Positions 8,211-16,994 of a stretch of 64,000 nucleotides of DNA are shown piece by piece. This DNA is from an uncultured Alphaproteobacteria bacterium (lineage in GTDB: Bacteria; Pseudomonadota; Alphaproteobacteria; MPNO01; UBA2964). Position 1 is the stretch's first letter. Every line of letters begins with the position of its first letter. Both the position numbers and the translations under genes were made by a program. Location: contig OX638326.1 in NCBI GenBank assembly GCA_951812775.1, positions 942,335 to 1,006,334 of the forward strand, read 5' to 3'. Below the pieces are notes generated by a model that was not told the origin of the DNA, ran no database searches, and saw nothing but the letters and a program-made list of their open reading frames with translations.

Positions 8211-9080
8211 ATGGATGGCACCATCTATCGTGAATACGATCAAAATTCGCTTGATGATTTATATAACAATCGCGGCCGGTTTCCGGATACGGATGACTGC
8301 AAAGCCGCACAATCAAACGGGTCAGACGAGGCCAAAGCCGAATATAATTGCCGTCTTGATGTGAAATTCGGGGACGGCGCATCCGATATTCTCGATATTT
8401 ATCAGGCCGAGGGAGATGGTCCGCATCCCATTCACTTTTTCTTTCATGGCGGATACTGGAAATCCAACACCAAAGACGATTTTGGTTTTGTCGCCAAACC
8501 TTTTGTTCCCCACGGCATCACAACGGTGGTCGCTGAATACCCCTTAATCCCCTCTGTGCGAATGGACACACTGATTGACCGCTGCAGAGCCGCACTGGAA
8601 TGGGTCTGGGAGAATGCCGAGAGTTTTAATGGCGACAAGAATAACATCACCATTTCAGGCCATTCCGCTGGCGGGCATATTACGGCCATGATGATGCAAA
8701 CGGACTGGACGTCTTATGGCAGCGGATTGCCCAAGGATCTGGTCAAAGCTGGCTGTAGCATCAGCGGTGTCAGTGACCTCGAGCCTGTCAGACTTTCTTT
8801 TCAAAATGATGAGCTACAGTTTGACGAAAAGGAGGCCGCTGAATTCAGTACCCTCTTAATGGATCCAATACACCATGGACCACTTCTCGCGGTTGTCGGC
8901 TCCATGGAGGGCGAAGAATTTGTCAGACAGACTTCAGACCTGGCTGATGCCTGGGGCAGCAAGGGCATGGACATAAAGTGCTGGATTATGGAAGGCAAAC
9001 ATCATTTCACAACGATCAATCAATACCTCGATGCCGAAAGCGAATTATCGCGCGCCGTCAGGGAGTTAGTAGGGAAATAA
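8211..9080 (+). CDS. alpha/beta hydrolase, arylformamidase/BD-FAE-like
   Basis: This 289-residue serine hydrolase resembles kynurenine formamidase and related esterases. The oxyanion motif HGGYW is at residues 79-83 and the nucleophile Ser152 lies in GHSAGGH; a late His in GKHHFTTI could complete the triad. There is no signal peptide. AGGGAG precedes the ATG. It is divergent from the nitrile hydratase operon across ~130 bases and is followed after 21 bases by a binding-protein-like gene. No tryptophan catabolic genes are nearby, so an esterase or amidase role in this cluster is more likely than kynurenine formamidase itself. Confidence 0.85.
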   Translation: MDGTIYREYDQNSLDDLYNNRGRFPDTDDCKAAQSNGSDEAKAEYNCRLDVKFGDGASDILDIYQAEGDGPHPIHFFFHGGYWKSNTKDDFGFVAKPFVPHGITTVVAEYPLIPSVRMDTLIDRCRAALEWVWENAESFNGDKNNITISGHSAGGHITAMMMQTDWTSYGSGLPKDLVKAGCSISGVSDLEPVRLSFQNDELQFDEKEAAEFSTLLMDPIHHGPLLAVVGSMEGEEFVRQTSDLADAWGSKGMDIKCWIMEGKHHFTTINQYLDAESELSRAVRELVGK

Positions 9081-9101
9081 ATCCGAAAGGACAAAAATAA
9101 A

Positions 9102-10013
9102 ATGATCACTTTCAAAGTAGGCGAAGCATCACCAGCGAATACTTTCTTCGCAATCTGGATGGCGGAAGCGACAGGTCTCTATAAAGAAAACGGCCTTGAT
9201 TTTGAGATCGTCAAAATGGTCGGCGGCAGCGAAACCGGACCCGCCCTGTCTTCGGACAGAATTCAGCTCATGCATATCGGCATGTCATCGGTCGTTCGGG
9301 CAAACGCTGCAGGGTATGACGTCACCACCATCGGCTCTCTGAGCAACGTCATCCGCAGTACATTTTTTGCGGCGCCCGGTGTGACGGGTATTGAAGACGT
9401 CAAAGACAATGAAGTTGGAATCAGCAGCGCAGGCTCAGAAAGCGAACTCTCAACTGTTGTCGCCCTTCAAAAGCTGGGCCTTTCGCGTGATGACATCACG
9501 TTCCAGGAAATTGGCGTTGAGCGGCTTTCTCATCTCAAACATGGGACCGTCAAAGCCACAATGCTTGGCGAACCGTTACGGAGCATCGCCCTGGCAGAGG
9601 GTATGACTGTTCTATGCGATCTCCTGGCCGATAGAATGCCTTGGCTGTATAGCGGGTTGGTCGTCGACAAAGCCTATTTGGCTGAAAACCGGGATGCTGT
9701 CCTAAGATTCATGCGGGCGACGGTTGAGGCAAATTATCTCGCGGTCGCGGATTCAGAGCGTGCTAAACCAATAATGGCCGAGGTCCTGAATATAACAGAG
9801 GCAAAAAATCTCGACATCACCTACGACAACTTCAAAACCTATACGCCGTTAAATGCCGAGCCGACGGTGGAAGGTGGTAAGAATATTATGGCGACCGTTG
9901 AGGCAGAAAATAAATCTGACAATATCGACGACTACATGGACCAATCCATCCATGAGGAATTGGGCGATAGCGGATTTTTTGACGAGATGAAGGCGAAATA
10001 TAAGGTCGGTTAG
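9102..10013 (+). CDS. NMT1/THI5-like (SsuA-type) substrate-binding protein without signal peptide
   Basis: The 303-residue protein has the fold pattern of periplasmic binding proteins for sulfonates, nitrate or pyrimidine: FFAIWMAEATGLYKENGLDFEIV at the start, SSDRIQLMHIGMSSV, then GIEDVKDNEVGISSAGSESEL. The mature-like sequence begins directly at residue 3 and no signal peptide or lipobox is present; AAAGG before the ATG supports this start. It may therefore work in the cytoplasm, as an enzyme-like or sensor protein. No ABC permease or ATPase gene lies nearby. It follows the hydrolase gene in the same direction. Confidence 0.8.
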   Translation: MITFKVGEASPANTFFAIWMAEATGLYKENGLDFEIVKMVGGSETGPALSSDRIQLMHIGMSSVVRANAAGYDVTTIGSLSNVIRSTFFAAPGVTGIEDVKDNEVGISSAGSESELSTVVALQKLGLSRDDITFQEIGVERLSHLKHGTVKATMLGEPLRSIALAEGMTVLCDLLADRMPWLYSGLVVDKAYLAENRDAVLRFMRATVEANYLAVADSERAKPIMAEVLNITEAKNLDITYDNFKTYTPLNAEPTVEGGKNIMATVEAENKSDNIDDYMDQSIHEELGDSGFFDEMKAKYKVG

Positions 10014-10034
10014 GACCTTTTTCGGCTGAATCAG

Positions 10035-10763
10035 TCAGCTTCGTTCTTCGAAACGTTGCCAGAATGTCCCCGAAAGCCAGCCTAGGAGCGACCAGAAGAT
10101 CGCTGCTGTAGCTAATGAGGCAGCAGCGAAATGGTCCGCCAGTTCGGGAGGCACTGCCCCTCCGATCCGGGCCGGTTGCGGGGCTCCGACAATATGCGGC
10201 AGTGCGATTAGCACAATTCCAGCTACAATCCAGATACCCCCGGTTCTAAAGACCAACATCCAAAGCCCTGCTGCCGTCGCAGCGACACACAGGAACCACC
10301 AGCCCTGCCGGGGGACAAGTTCCGCCGTAAGCGCGCCAGGAACCTCTGGCGGCAGCCCTAGGGCTGGCGCCAATGACATAACGCCAAACCCTGCCATACC
10401 CCATATGACACCAGTACGACCATTGATGTTTCCGCTGGAAAGCGAAAAGCAGGCCACCAAAATCAAGGCAAATCCGACACCAGTAATAATGTTCGCAATG
10501 GTCGTGAACAAGGTGCGTTCCCAGGCATTTGCGGGACCCCAGGCTTCATGACCGTCTTCAGCAGCACCACTAGACTTTCCGTGAGCAAGAATAAGGAGCG
10601 GATTCCCTGATTTGCTTTGTTTCTGTTCAGGGACACTCGATTTACCTTCGAACTGTTCGGCATGCAGGATGATCGGTGTCGTCGTAAACTCATGAACGAC
10701 GGAAATACCAATCCCGCCCAGAAAGCCAGCTAACAGAGCAGTTGCGAAGATACGCCGAAACAT
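10035..10763 (-). CDS. cbtA: CbtA, predicted cobalt transporter subunit
   Basis: This 242-residue membrane protein matches the CbtA family. It starts with the family pattern FRRIFATALLAGFLGGIGISVVHEFTTTPIILHAE and contains five to six hydrophobic segments, with the conserved WERTLFTTIANIITG and ALGLPPEVPG segments. CbtA and CbtB are known as a predicted cobalt uptake pair, often under B12 control. It follows cbtB by 17 bases. Because the cluster encodes a Co-type nitrile hydratase about 2.6 kb away, the transporter may serve that enzyme as well as B12 synthesis; this link is inference from proximity. Confidence 0.88.
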   Translation of the reverse strand: MFRRIFATALLAGFLGGIGISVVHEFTTTPIILHAEQFEGKSSVPEQKQSKSGNPLLILAHGKSSGAAEDGHEAWGPANAWERTLFTTIANIITGVGFALILVACFSLSSGNINGRTGVIWGMAGFGVMSLAPALGLPPEVPGALTAELVPRQGWWFLCVAATAAGLWMLVFRTGGIWIVAGIVLIALPHIVGAPQPARIGGAVPPELADHFAAASLATAAIFWSLLGWLSGTFWQRFEERS

Positions 10764-10780
10764 TTATCGGCCACTAGAAC

Positions 10781-10963
10781 TCAATGGCAGGGAAAAGCGA
10801 AGGAATGACGGCTGTCATGTGCCGCGTTGTGAACTGTATCAGAGTGTGCAAACCCAACGCCTATGACCAGAAAGGCACCAAACAACATGGCAACGATAGC
10901 AGGCATCACTTTCCGGCTGGAAGTTGCAACAACGTCTTGAGTTTTAACAGTTTGCTCTTTCAT
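10781..10963 (-). CDS. cbtB: CbtB, predicted cobalt transporter subunit
   Basis: This 60-residue protein has one transmembrane helix (residues ~20-40) and ends in HDSRHSFAFPCH, the histidine-rich tail that defines CbtB and is thought to bind cobalt. The ATG at 10963 has GAAGGA six bases upstream; the GTG one codon earlier lacks a suitable site. It is the first gene of the cbtBA operon. Only about 70 bases separate it from the gene behind it, and I see no conserved B12-riboswitch core in them. Confidence 0.9.
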   Translation of the reverse strand: MKEQTVKTQDVVATSSRKVMPAIVAMLFGAFLVIGVGFAHSDTVHNAAHDSRHSFAFPCH

Positions 10964-11036
10964 CACTCATCCTTCGTATAAGAACCCTGAGATTGGCGCG
11001 GTATGACAAAAATTGCAACAGCAAGACGATCAAAAT

Positions 11037-11642
11037 TTAAGGTTTTTTAGGCGTGTGCTTCCCGGCATCCCATTCCGTGTTCTCCAACGTCTTGGACGCC
11101 TTTTCGAAAGCGATTTCCTCAAGCTCGGTCGCCAGTGAGTCGTTCCAATGGTTCAGAAATCCATACCAGCTGACGACAGCCAGTATCTCGACAACACCGT
11201 CTTCGCCAAAATGTTTCTTAACGGCTTCCGTATCTTCGTCGGTTACCATATTAGGGACCGCCCCCGCCGCTTGTGCGTATCTCAGAGCAGCCCGTTCCCC
11301 ATCATCAAAAAGAGGGCTGGTCTCATATTCCCAGAGCGCCGCGACCTTATCGGCATCGACACCGCGCATGCCGGCATTATTTACGGTATGCGCGACGCAA
11401 TACATACAGCCAGCCGCCTGACAGGGGATATTACCGACCAGCGCGAGCAGACCTGCGGGAACGACATTGTCGGGATCAAAGACCGCCGTATTCAGGGCCC
11501 GAAAGGCCGCCAGCAGCTTAGGACGGCGCGCCATAACTAAATTCGAATTTGGCACATAACCGCGTGTTGCCTCATAGGGTGAGAAAAACTTTTCGTCGAG
11601 ATCTGGATGATCTTCCCGTCTCAGAGGCGTCACGCGCGTCAT
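11037..11642 (-). CDS. carboxymuconolactone decarboxylase/AhpD-like protein
   Basis: The 201-residue protein is an AhpD-like member of the CMD superfamily related to the peroxidase-related group. Unlike the CMD protein at 3837-4385 it keeps a redox-type motif, CMYCVAHTVNNAG, around residues 78-90, where the CxxC and His are the usual proton-relay residues. Later motifs are DDGERAALRYAQAAG and EILAVVSWYGFLNHWNDS. It sits six bases after the aldehyde dehydrogenase gene, so it is the third gene of an operon with that gene and the decarboxylase-like gene at 13128. It may act as an alkylhydroperoxidase or have an uncharacterised role in the pathway. Confidence 0.83.
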   Translation of the reverse strand: MTRVTPLRREDHPDLDEKFFSPYEATRGYVPNSNLVMARRPKLLAAFRALNTAVFDPDNVVPAGLLALVGNIPCQAAGCMYCVAHTVNNAGMRGVDADKVAALWEYETSPLFDDGERAALRYAQAAGAVPNMVTDEDTEAVKKHFGEDGVVEILAVVSWYGFLNHWNDSLATELEEIAFEKASKTLENTEWDAGKHTPKKP

Positions 11643-11648
11643 GGTGAT

Positions 11649-13106
11649 TTATCCTTGGCGACCGGGAAAACGAATTCCGGTGAACTTGACATAGGATAAC
11701 TCCTCCATCGCGTATTTCACGCCCTCGCGGCCATAACCAGACGATCCAACTCCGCCGAAGGGTGTGGTATCCATACGGAACCGACTGCCTTCATTGATCC
11801 AGACTGATCCAACATGAAGTTCTTCGGAAACGCGGAAAGCCGTTTCAAGGCTGGAGGTAAAACAGGACGATTGCAGGCCAAATTCAGAATCATTGGCGAT
11901 ATCAATCGCATCGTCCAAATCCGTCGCCGGAATCACCACCGCGACCGGCCCGAAAATTTCATCACAAACCACGCGAGAATCGGACGGCGGGTTAACGAGG
12001 ATGGTGGGATAAATTATCGCATTGTCGCGCTTTAACGGCAGCGCTGGCGTAGCACCATTCGCGACCGCTTCTGAAACCATCGCCTCCACCCTGTCAGCAG
12101 CACCGAGGTTCACCATCGGACCGACATCGGTGTCATCTTTCGTTGGGTCGCCAACCTTCATGGCTTCTGCTGCCCCAACGAAATGTTCAAGAAACTCGTC
12201 GAGCACCGCTTCTTCCACAATGATGCGCTGCGCTGAAATACATTGTTGGCCACTTGCCTCAAATGCCGACGGAACGATCCGAAGGGCCGCATCCTTAACA
12301 TCAGCATCGGCACAGACAATATTCGCTGAATTACCGCCAAGCTCTCCAATAAACGGTTTCGCCCCGGCAGCACTTGCCAGTGCTTCACCAGCTGCTGTAC
12401 CGCCGGTCAACGTCACGACCGCAATACCGGGATGGGCCACCAGATGGCCAGTAACATCGCGACGGCAGGCAACAACATTGACCATTCCGTCCGGCACGCC
12501 TGCGCGCGTAAAGCACTCAGCGATAAGTAAAGCCTCACCAACGCCCTCAAAGGCCGGTTTAATGACGACTGAATTCCCCATTGCAATAGCTGGTGCCACT
12601 TTTTGCATTAGAAGGTTGGAGGGCGCATTAAAGGGCGTAAATGCCGCAATAACGCCATGGGGGTGATGCTTGGTAAAACCAAAACGCCCTGCACCCATAG
12701 CCAAAGCATCCAACGGTAGGACTTCACCTTCCATTCGCAGAAGTTCTTCGGCACATAACCGCATCAGCTGAGACACACGTCCGGCTTCCACGCCGCAGGC
12801 CCGCTTTGGCTTACCGAGAGCCCGCATGGTGATATCGGCAATCTCGTCTTTAACTGCATCAACTTCGTCAGCGGCTTTCCGTAGCCACACCGCCCGTTCA
12901 GCCGGTGTTACATGCCGGTTAGCAATAAACGCCCCGCGCGCGCTTGCAATCGCGACATCAATTGTCGACTCGTCGGCCATTGCAATTGTGGCAACAAGAC
13001 TTCTATCCCAAGGCGATAGTAAATCTTCTGTTTTACCCCCGGTCGCGACATACGGCTTACCGCCGATCCAGGGTTGCGAAATCGACGTTTCTGTTTTGCT
13101 AGCCAT
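11649..13106 (-). CDS. aldehyde dehydrogenase family protein
   Basis: This 485-residue NAD(P)-dependent aldehyde dehydrogenase has the family's usual length. Catalytic Glu255 lies in FIGELGGNSANIV and the nucleophile Cys289 in ASGQQCISAQR; the cofactor-binding segment TLTGGTAAGEAL and the FTPFNAP motif are also present. It oxidises an aldehyde to an acid. GGAGAG precedes the ATG. The gene lies 21 bases behind the decarboxylase-like gene and just before the AhpD-like gene, which suggests a catabolic operon, but the aldehyde substrate cannot be deduced. Confidence 0.93.
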   Translation of the reverse strand: MASKTETSISQPWIGGKPYVATGGKTEDLLSPWDRSLVATIAMADESTIDVAIASARGAFIANRHVTPAERAVWLRKAADEVDAVKDEIADITMRALGKPKRACGVEAGRVSQLMRLCAEELLRMEGEVLPLDALAMGAGRFGFTKHHPHGVIAAFTPFNAPSNLLMQKVAPAIAMGNSVVIKPAFEGVGEALLIAECFTRAGVPDGMVNVVACRRDVTGHLVAHPGIAVVTLTGGTAAGEALASAAGAKPFIGELGGNSANIVCADADVKDAALRIVPSAFEASGQQCISAQRIIVEEAVLDEFLEHFVGAAEAMKVGDPTKDDTDVGPMVNLGAADRVEAMVSEAVANGATPALPLKRDNAIIYPTILVNPPSDSRVVCDEIFGPVAVVIPATDLDDAIDIANDSEFGLQSSCFTSSLETAFRVSEELHVGSVWINEGSRFRMDTTPFGGVGSSGYGREGVKYAMEELSYVKFTGIRFPGRQG

Positions 13107-13127
13107 GCTTCTCTCCTCTTGAATGAT

Positions 13128-14117
13128 CTAGAGCTTGAAGAGCTCAAACGTCGATTCTGCAAAGATATCCTCAGCTTCGAGTTTCCGTGCGGAAATCCCC
13201 TGATCAAAGGAATACCGTGTCATCGCTGAAATTTCTTTCTCATTCTCGATCGCACCATATTTCCAGTGATCTTCGCCCATGAGCTTCCGAACCTGCTCCA
13301 GCTCATAAACCGGCCAGGGCATCGTGTGAGCGAGATGCCCAACCTGTTCCATTTCTTCGTAGCAAAGCTGCTTTGCCTTTAGAAAGGCAACATAGACATT
13401 CACCGGCAACCAAGGGTGTTTCTCAACAATCGAGCGCTTGATGCCAATCATATGCATGATCGGGAACATCCCGGTCTTGGAAAAATAGGCTTGCTCAGCC
13501 GCCTTATAGTCAGGGAAAAGCCGATCAATATTTTCATTGGTGTAATAACTTGATGGCGCGCGCGCTGAGATAACCGCATCCACTTTGCCTTCATCGAGAT
13601 GCTGAGCCAGCGTTTCATCAACCGGAATACTCTGCAGATCAATTTCATCCGGCAAATGCAGCGGCGCCCGCTCTTCGCGTCCCCCTTCTTCCAGACCACC
13701 ATTTCGCCAATGAATGGAAGAGGCTTTGACACCGTATTCATCTTCAAGGATGCCGCGAACCCAAAGGGCTGCCGTCATTTGATACTCAGGGACGCCAATA
13801 GTCTTACCGGCCAGATCTTCGGGCTTATCTATGCCGCGATCCGTCCGAATATAGATTGAGGAATGGCGAAAGAGCCGTGAGACAAAAGCCGGGATGCCGA
13901 TATAGGGGCTACCGTCCCGGGATTGCACATTCATATAGCTCGACATGGAGAGTTCTGTGATATCGAACTCCTCATACTTAAAGGCGCGATGAAAGGCCTC
14001 CTCCGGAGACATCGCACTTGCTACAACTTCGCAACCATCGACGCCCACCGTCCCGTCAAATAATGCCCGCGTGCGGTCGTAGTTACAGCACGCCAGACTA
14101 ACGGTCAGTTTACCCAT
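13128..14117 (-). CDS. 4,5-dihydroxyphthalate decarboxylase-like / binding-protein-fold protein
   Basis: The 329-residue protein has the type 2 periplasmic-binding-protein fold but no signal peptide, and its sequence follows the Pht5-like branch: LSLACCNYDRT-like start (LTVSLACCNYDRTRALFDG), FDITELSMSSYM, SRLFRHSSIYIR and DLAGKTIGVPEYQMTAALWVRGIL. Known members include 4,5-dihydroxyphthalate decarboxylase of phthalate degraders, which would fit the aldehyde dehydrogenase and aromatic enzymes around it. However, many family members are of unknown function. GAGGAG precedes the ATG. It is the first gene of the 14117-11037 operon. Confidence 0.8.
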   Translation of the reverse strand: MGKLTVSLACCNYDRTRALFDGTVGVDGCEVVASAMSPEEAFHRAFKYEEFDITELSMSSYMNVQSRDGSPYIGIPAFVSRLFRHSSIYIRTDRGIDKPEDLAGKTIGVPEYQMTAALWVRGILEDEYGVKASSIHWRNGGLEEGGREERAPLHLPDEIDLQSIPVDETLAQHLDEGKVDAVISARAPSSYYTNENIDRLFPDYKAAEQAYFSKTGMFPIMHMIGIKRSIVEKHPWLPVNVYVAFLKAKQLCYEEMEQVGHLAHTMPWPVYELEQVRKLMGEDHWKYGAIENEKEISAMTRYSFDQGISARKLEAEDIFAESTFELFKL

Positions 14118-14282
14118 TCCACGCTCCTCTTTTTTTCATTTACAAATATCTTTCGCATTATCTCTTTGGGTCGGTCGGGAAGCAAGACAGCCCCAGAAAT
14201 CTATATCGAGCCCGCGACCAGTATTTGTTAACCACCAGCTGCTAATACCAGATGGTCTTTTGACAGATTATGGCGACCGATC

Positions 14283-15288
14283 ATGAACTATCGAGCCCTG
14301 CCCATCCTGTTCAGCGGCATAATGCTGGCAATGGCCACCAATGCGGCGTCTAACACCATTACGCTTGGACGCACAGCCCAACCTACGCTGGCCCCATCTG
14401 CCATCCTATGTCGCGTTCGAGAAAGGTTTATTCCGTTCCGAGGGACTATCCGTAAAGTTGGTATCGTTAACCAGTCAGGCACTCGTTTCCGCCGGCCTGA
14501 ACAGCACCGTTGATTTCGTCCCGGTCGAAGGTCGCGGTGCCCAAGTTGCTCTAAGCGGTAGAAAATTAAAGTTTGTCGTCGGGCAGGCCGTCATTTCGCA
14601 CGCCGTTCTTGCTGTCCGTAAAGAGATCAGGACATTGGACGACCTCAACAAGAGAAATGTCGGCGTTGGAGAAATCAATGGTTTTCGCCCTGCGCTGCTC
14701 CGACCATTGATCGAGTCGCGGTTTGGTTCACGCTGGAAACTCCACCTTGAACCTCGTGAGCTGGCACGGGTAAAAGGATTCAAGGATGACGTTTATCAGG
14801 GCGTATTCGTCTCACCGCGCTTTGCTGCTAAAGCATTGCAGCATGGCCATCGTGTTTTGGCAAAAATCGGCGACACACGGCCCTATTTATCCGGAACCAT
14901 CTGGACCCGAACCTCTTTTGTTTCCAAGAACCGCCTCAACATCGTAAAGTTTGTCCGCTTGATAGCGTGCGCAATCTTACTCATCCAACGCGACAAAAAC
15001 GCGGTCGTTCCCGTCATTATGAAATACTTTGGCATTGTTGATCCCAAGGAAGCGGGACATGTCTGGCAACTGGTCCGGACGCAATTCGCGCCCGATATTC
15101 CGAAAGCTCTCGTGACCCAGCTATTTCGAGACCAGCTCGCGCTCATGAAGCGTCGCGGCCTTCGCAAAATCAACAAGGCGCCGCCAAATTTTGAGGCGTT
15201 TATCGCCCGAAAGCTACTCAGCTCGACGCTAAAACGACTCGGTTATATTCTCCGTCCGCCACCCTATAGGCGGAAAGAAGCGAGCTAA
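14283..15288 (+). pseudogene. NMT1-like substrate-binding protein, frameshifted
   Basis: The frame starting at 14283 encodes a signal peptide (MNYRALPILFSGIMLAMATNAAS) and the first mature residues, ITLGRTAQPT. The match then continues in the +1 frame as LRWPHLPSYVAFEKGLFRSEGLSVKLV and runs to 15288, with binding-protein motifs DDLNKRNVGVGEINGF and DDVYQGVFVSPRFAAKAL. The two halves meet around 14383-14391, so one extra base (or two missing) breaks the gene near its 5' end. Without correction the long downstream frame lacks an export signal. It would have bound a small molecule in the periplasm for uptake; no permease genes are adjacent. Confidence 0.8.
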
Positions 15289-15371
15289 CACGCTCTTCTT
15301 CACGTCCACCGATTGACAGGGTGCTCTTCTCTTTCCAGACTGCTTCCAGCAAAAGGAAGAGAACGAACAGC

Positions 15372-16133
15372 ATGTCAAAAGCGCCAGCACTTACGGAAGA
15401 CGTAAAAGCCGAACTCGATAAACTTATAAAACTATGCCGGATCCTCGAAATTGAGGGGCATGGCGACCGGACATTGGGCTTTGCCAGTGTCCGTGACCCG
15501 CACGGAAATGGCATGTGGATCAAGCGTTCCTATATCGCCCTCGGCGAGGTCTTTGATTACCGGGATTTCTTTCATATCAGCCTTGATGGCAAGGTCATCT
15601 CCGGCGAAGGGCGCTGTCACGGCGAATGGCCCATTCACGCGTCAATTTTTGAAATGCGGCCGGATATCAATGCGGCCATTCATACCCACCCGCTCTATGG
15701 CTGTGTTGTTTCCTCAAGCACCGAACCGATGCGTCCAGCCGGATACCAACAGATTTTCTTTCCGACACCGCCACCGAGATATGAAGGCTCCTCCGAGCTT
15801 ATCGTTAAGCTTGAGACGGGTCGCGAAGCTGCCAAAGTGATGGGGGACAGCTTTTGTATGTTCCTTCGCAATCACGGTGTCGTCGCCTGCGGTACCTCAA
15901 TCGAGCATGCCTTGGTCATTGCAACAGCGCAGGAAGCCGCCTGCGAAGAATTTGTCAAAACCAGCAGCGCCAGTTTCGACTGGTCCTATCCAAGCGATGA
16001 AGAGCAGGCACGTAAAATCCAGGGGCAAGACCGCAACGTGCCAGTGTTCTGGGAATATTACTGTCGTAAGCTGGCGCGCGCCGAAGCCCTTGGCCATCCC
16101 GTCCTGTCAACTGAACGCGTTCCTGTTACGTAA
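15372..16133 (+). CDS. class II aldolase/adducin family protein
   Basis: This 253-residue protein belongs to the zinc-dependent class II aldolase/adducin family, which includes L-fuculose-phosphate aldolase and several decarboxylases and aldolases of aromatic pathways. Zinc ligands are the histidines of HTHPLYG and LRNHGVV, and the substrate-binding SLDGKVISGEG segment precedes them. Start at 15372 is preferred to 15321 because AGGAAGAG lies upstream and the family begins near this Met. It is followed after three bases by the GST gene. A second member of the family is at 40875-41660. The substrate is unknown. Confidence 0.87.
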   Translation: MSKAPALTEDVKAELDKLIKLCRILEIEGHGDRTLGFASVRDPHGNGMWIKRSYIALGEVFDYRDFFHISLDGKVISGEGRCHGEWPIHASIFEMRPDINAAIHTHPLYGCVVSSSTEPMRPAGYQQIFFPTPPPRYEGSSELIVKLETGREAAKVMGDSFCMFLRNHGVVACGTSIEHALVIATAQEAACEEFVKTSSASFDWSYPSDEEQARKIQGQDRNVPVFWEYYCRKLARAEALGHPVLSTERVPVT

Positions 16134-16136
16134 GTC

Positions 16137-16925
16137 ATGATTGAGCTCTATCACGCGACTATGTCGACCTGTGCGCAGAAGGTCCGCATGATTCTGGCCG
16201 AGAAAAACCTGGAGTGGCAGAGTCATGTACTTGATTTGCGTGCCAGCGACCAGCACCGGCCTGATTATCTTCAACTCAACCCCAATGGAGTCGTGCCGAC
16301 ACTGGTTGATAATGGGCAGGTCATCATCGAATCCACGATTATTTGTGAATATCTGGATGATGCCTATCCCGAGCCATCCTTAAAACCGGCGTCACCGGTT
16401 GGGCGGGCACGCATGCGTCAATGGACCAAACGGCTCGATGAAATCATTCATTTTTATACCGGCGTCATGTCAGGCTCGATTGCGTTTCGTCATCAGCATC
16501 TGGCACGCCCGGCGGAGGAACTGCAAAACTATATTGAAAGTATTCCGGACCCCAAGCGCCGGGCGCGTCAGCGTGAACAAATTGAAAAAGGTATGGAGTC
16601 ACCACAATTTGCAGACGCCATTGCTGTATTCGAATCCTTCCTTGCCGACCTTGAAGAGCAGCTCTGTGAAACAGACTGGATGGCCGGGGAAAGTTTTTCG
16701 CTCGCTGAAATCGGTTATACGCCCTATTTGATACGTCTCGATGAATTACGACTTTGGCAATGGATGGATAAGCGCCCGCATGTCACGGACCTTTATGAGC
16801 GCATCAAATCACGGCCAAGCTTCAAGGCCGCCTATATCGATTGGCGTAACAATGCTTTCTGCGAACTCATGGCGGAAAAAGGCCCTGACGCCTGGCCAAA
16901 AATTCAGGAAATCCTGGGCCGATAA
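16137..16925 (+). CDS. glutathione S-transferase family protein
   Basis: The 262-residue protein has an N-terminal thioredoxin-like domain (residues 1-80) with MIELYHATMSTCAQKVRMILAEK, where Ser/Cys near residues 10-12 are the likely glutathione-activating positions, and the glutathione-binding NGVVPTLVDNG and IIESTIICEYLDDAYP motifs. The C-terminal helical domain is longer than usual and contains DWMAGESFSLAEIGYTPYL. Such proteins act in detoxification or in catabolic steps such as isomerisation and ether cleavage. It is coupled to the class II aldolase gene and is followed by a hairpin. Confidence 0.88.
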   Translation: MIELYHATMSTCAQKVRMILAEKNLEWQSHVLDLRASDQHRPDYLQLNPNGVVPTLVDNGQVIIESTIICEYLDDAYPEPSLKPASPVGRARMRQWTKRLDEIIHFYTGVMSGSIAFRHQHLARPAEELQNYIESIPDPKRRARQREQIEKGMESPQFADAIAVFESFLADLEEQLCETDWMAGESFSLAEIGYTPYLIRLDELRLWQWMDKRPHVTDLYERIKSRPSFKAAYIDWRNNAFCELMAEKGPDAWPKIQEILGR

Positions 16926-16943
16926 CGAATAGATGATATCGAA

Positions 16944-16974
16944 CAAAAAAAGGGCGGCGCAATGGCACCGCTCT
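16944..16974 (-). terminator. Rho-independent terminator between convergent genes
   Basis: A ten-pair stem (16951-16960 with 16965-16974, two G-U type pairs) with a four-base loop is followed on the minus strand by a run of T from the A tract at 16944-16951. It lies just after the stop of the TctC-like gene read leftwards, and also 20-50 bases after the GST stop, so it may serve both directions. Confidence 0.75.
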
Positions 16975-16994
16975 TGCTTAATTTTACTTTCTTA

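Noticed and set aside
10964..11036. B12 riboswitch upstream of cbtB
   Set aside because: The spacer is only about 70 bases and I see no B12-box or long folded leader, so a cobalamin riboswitch is not supported.
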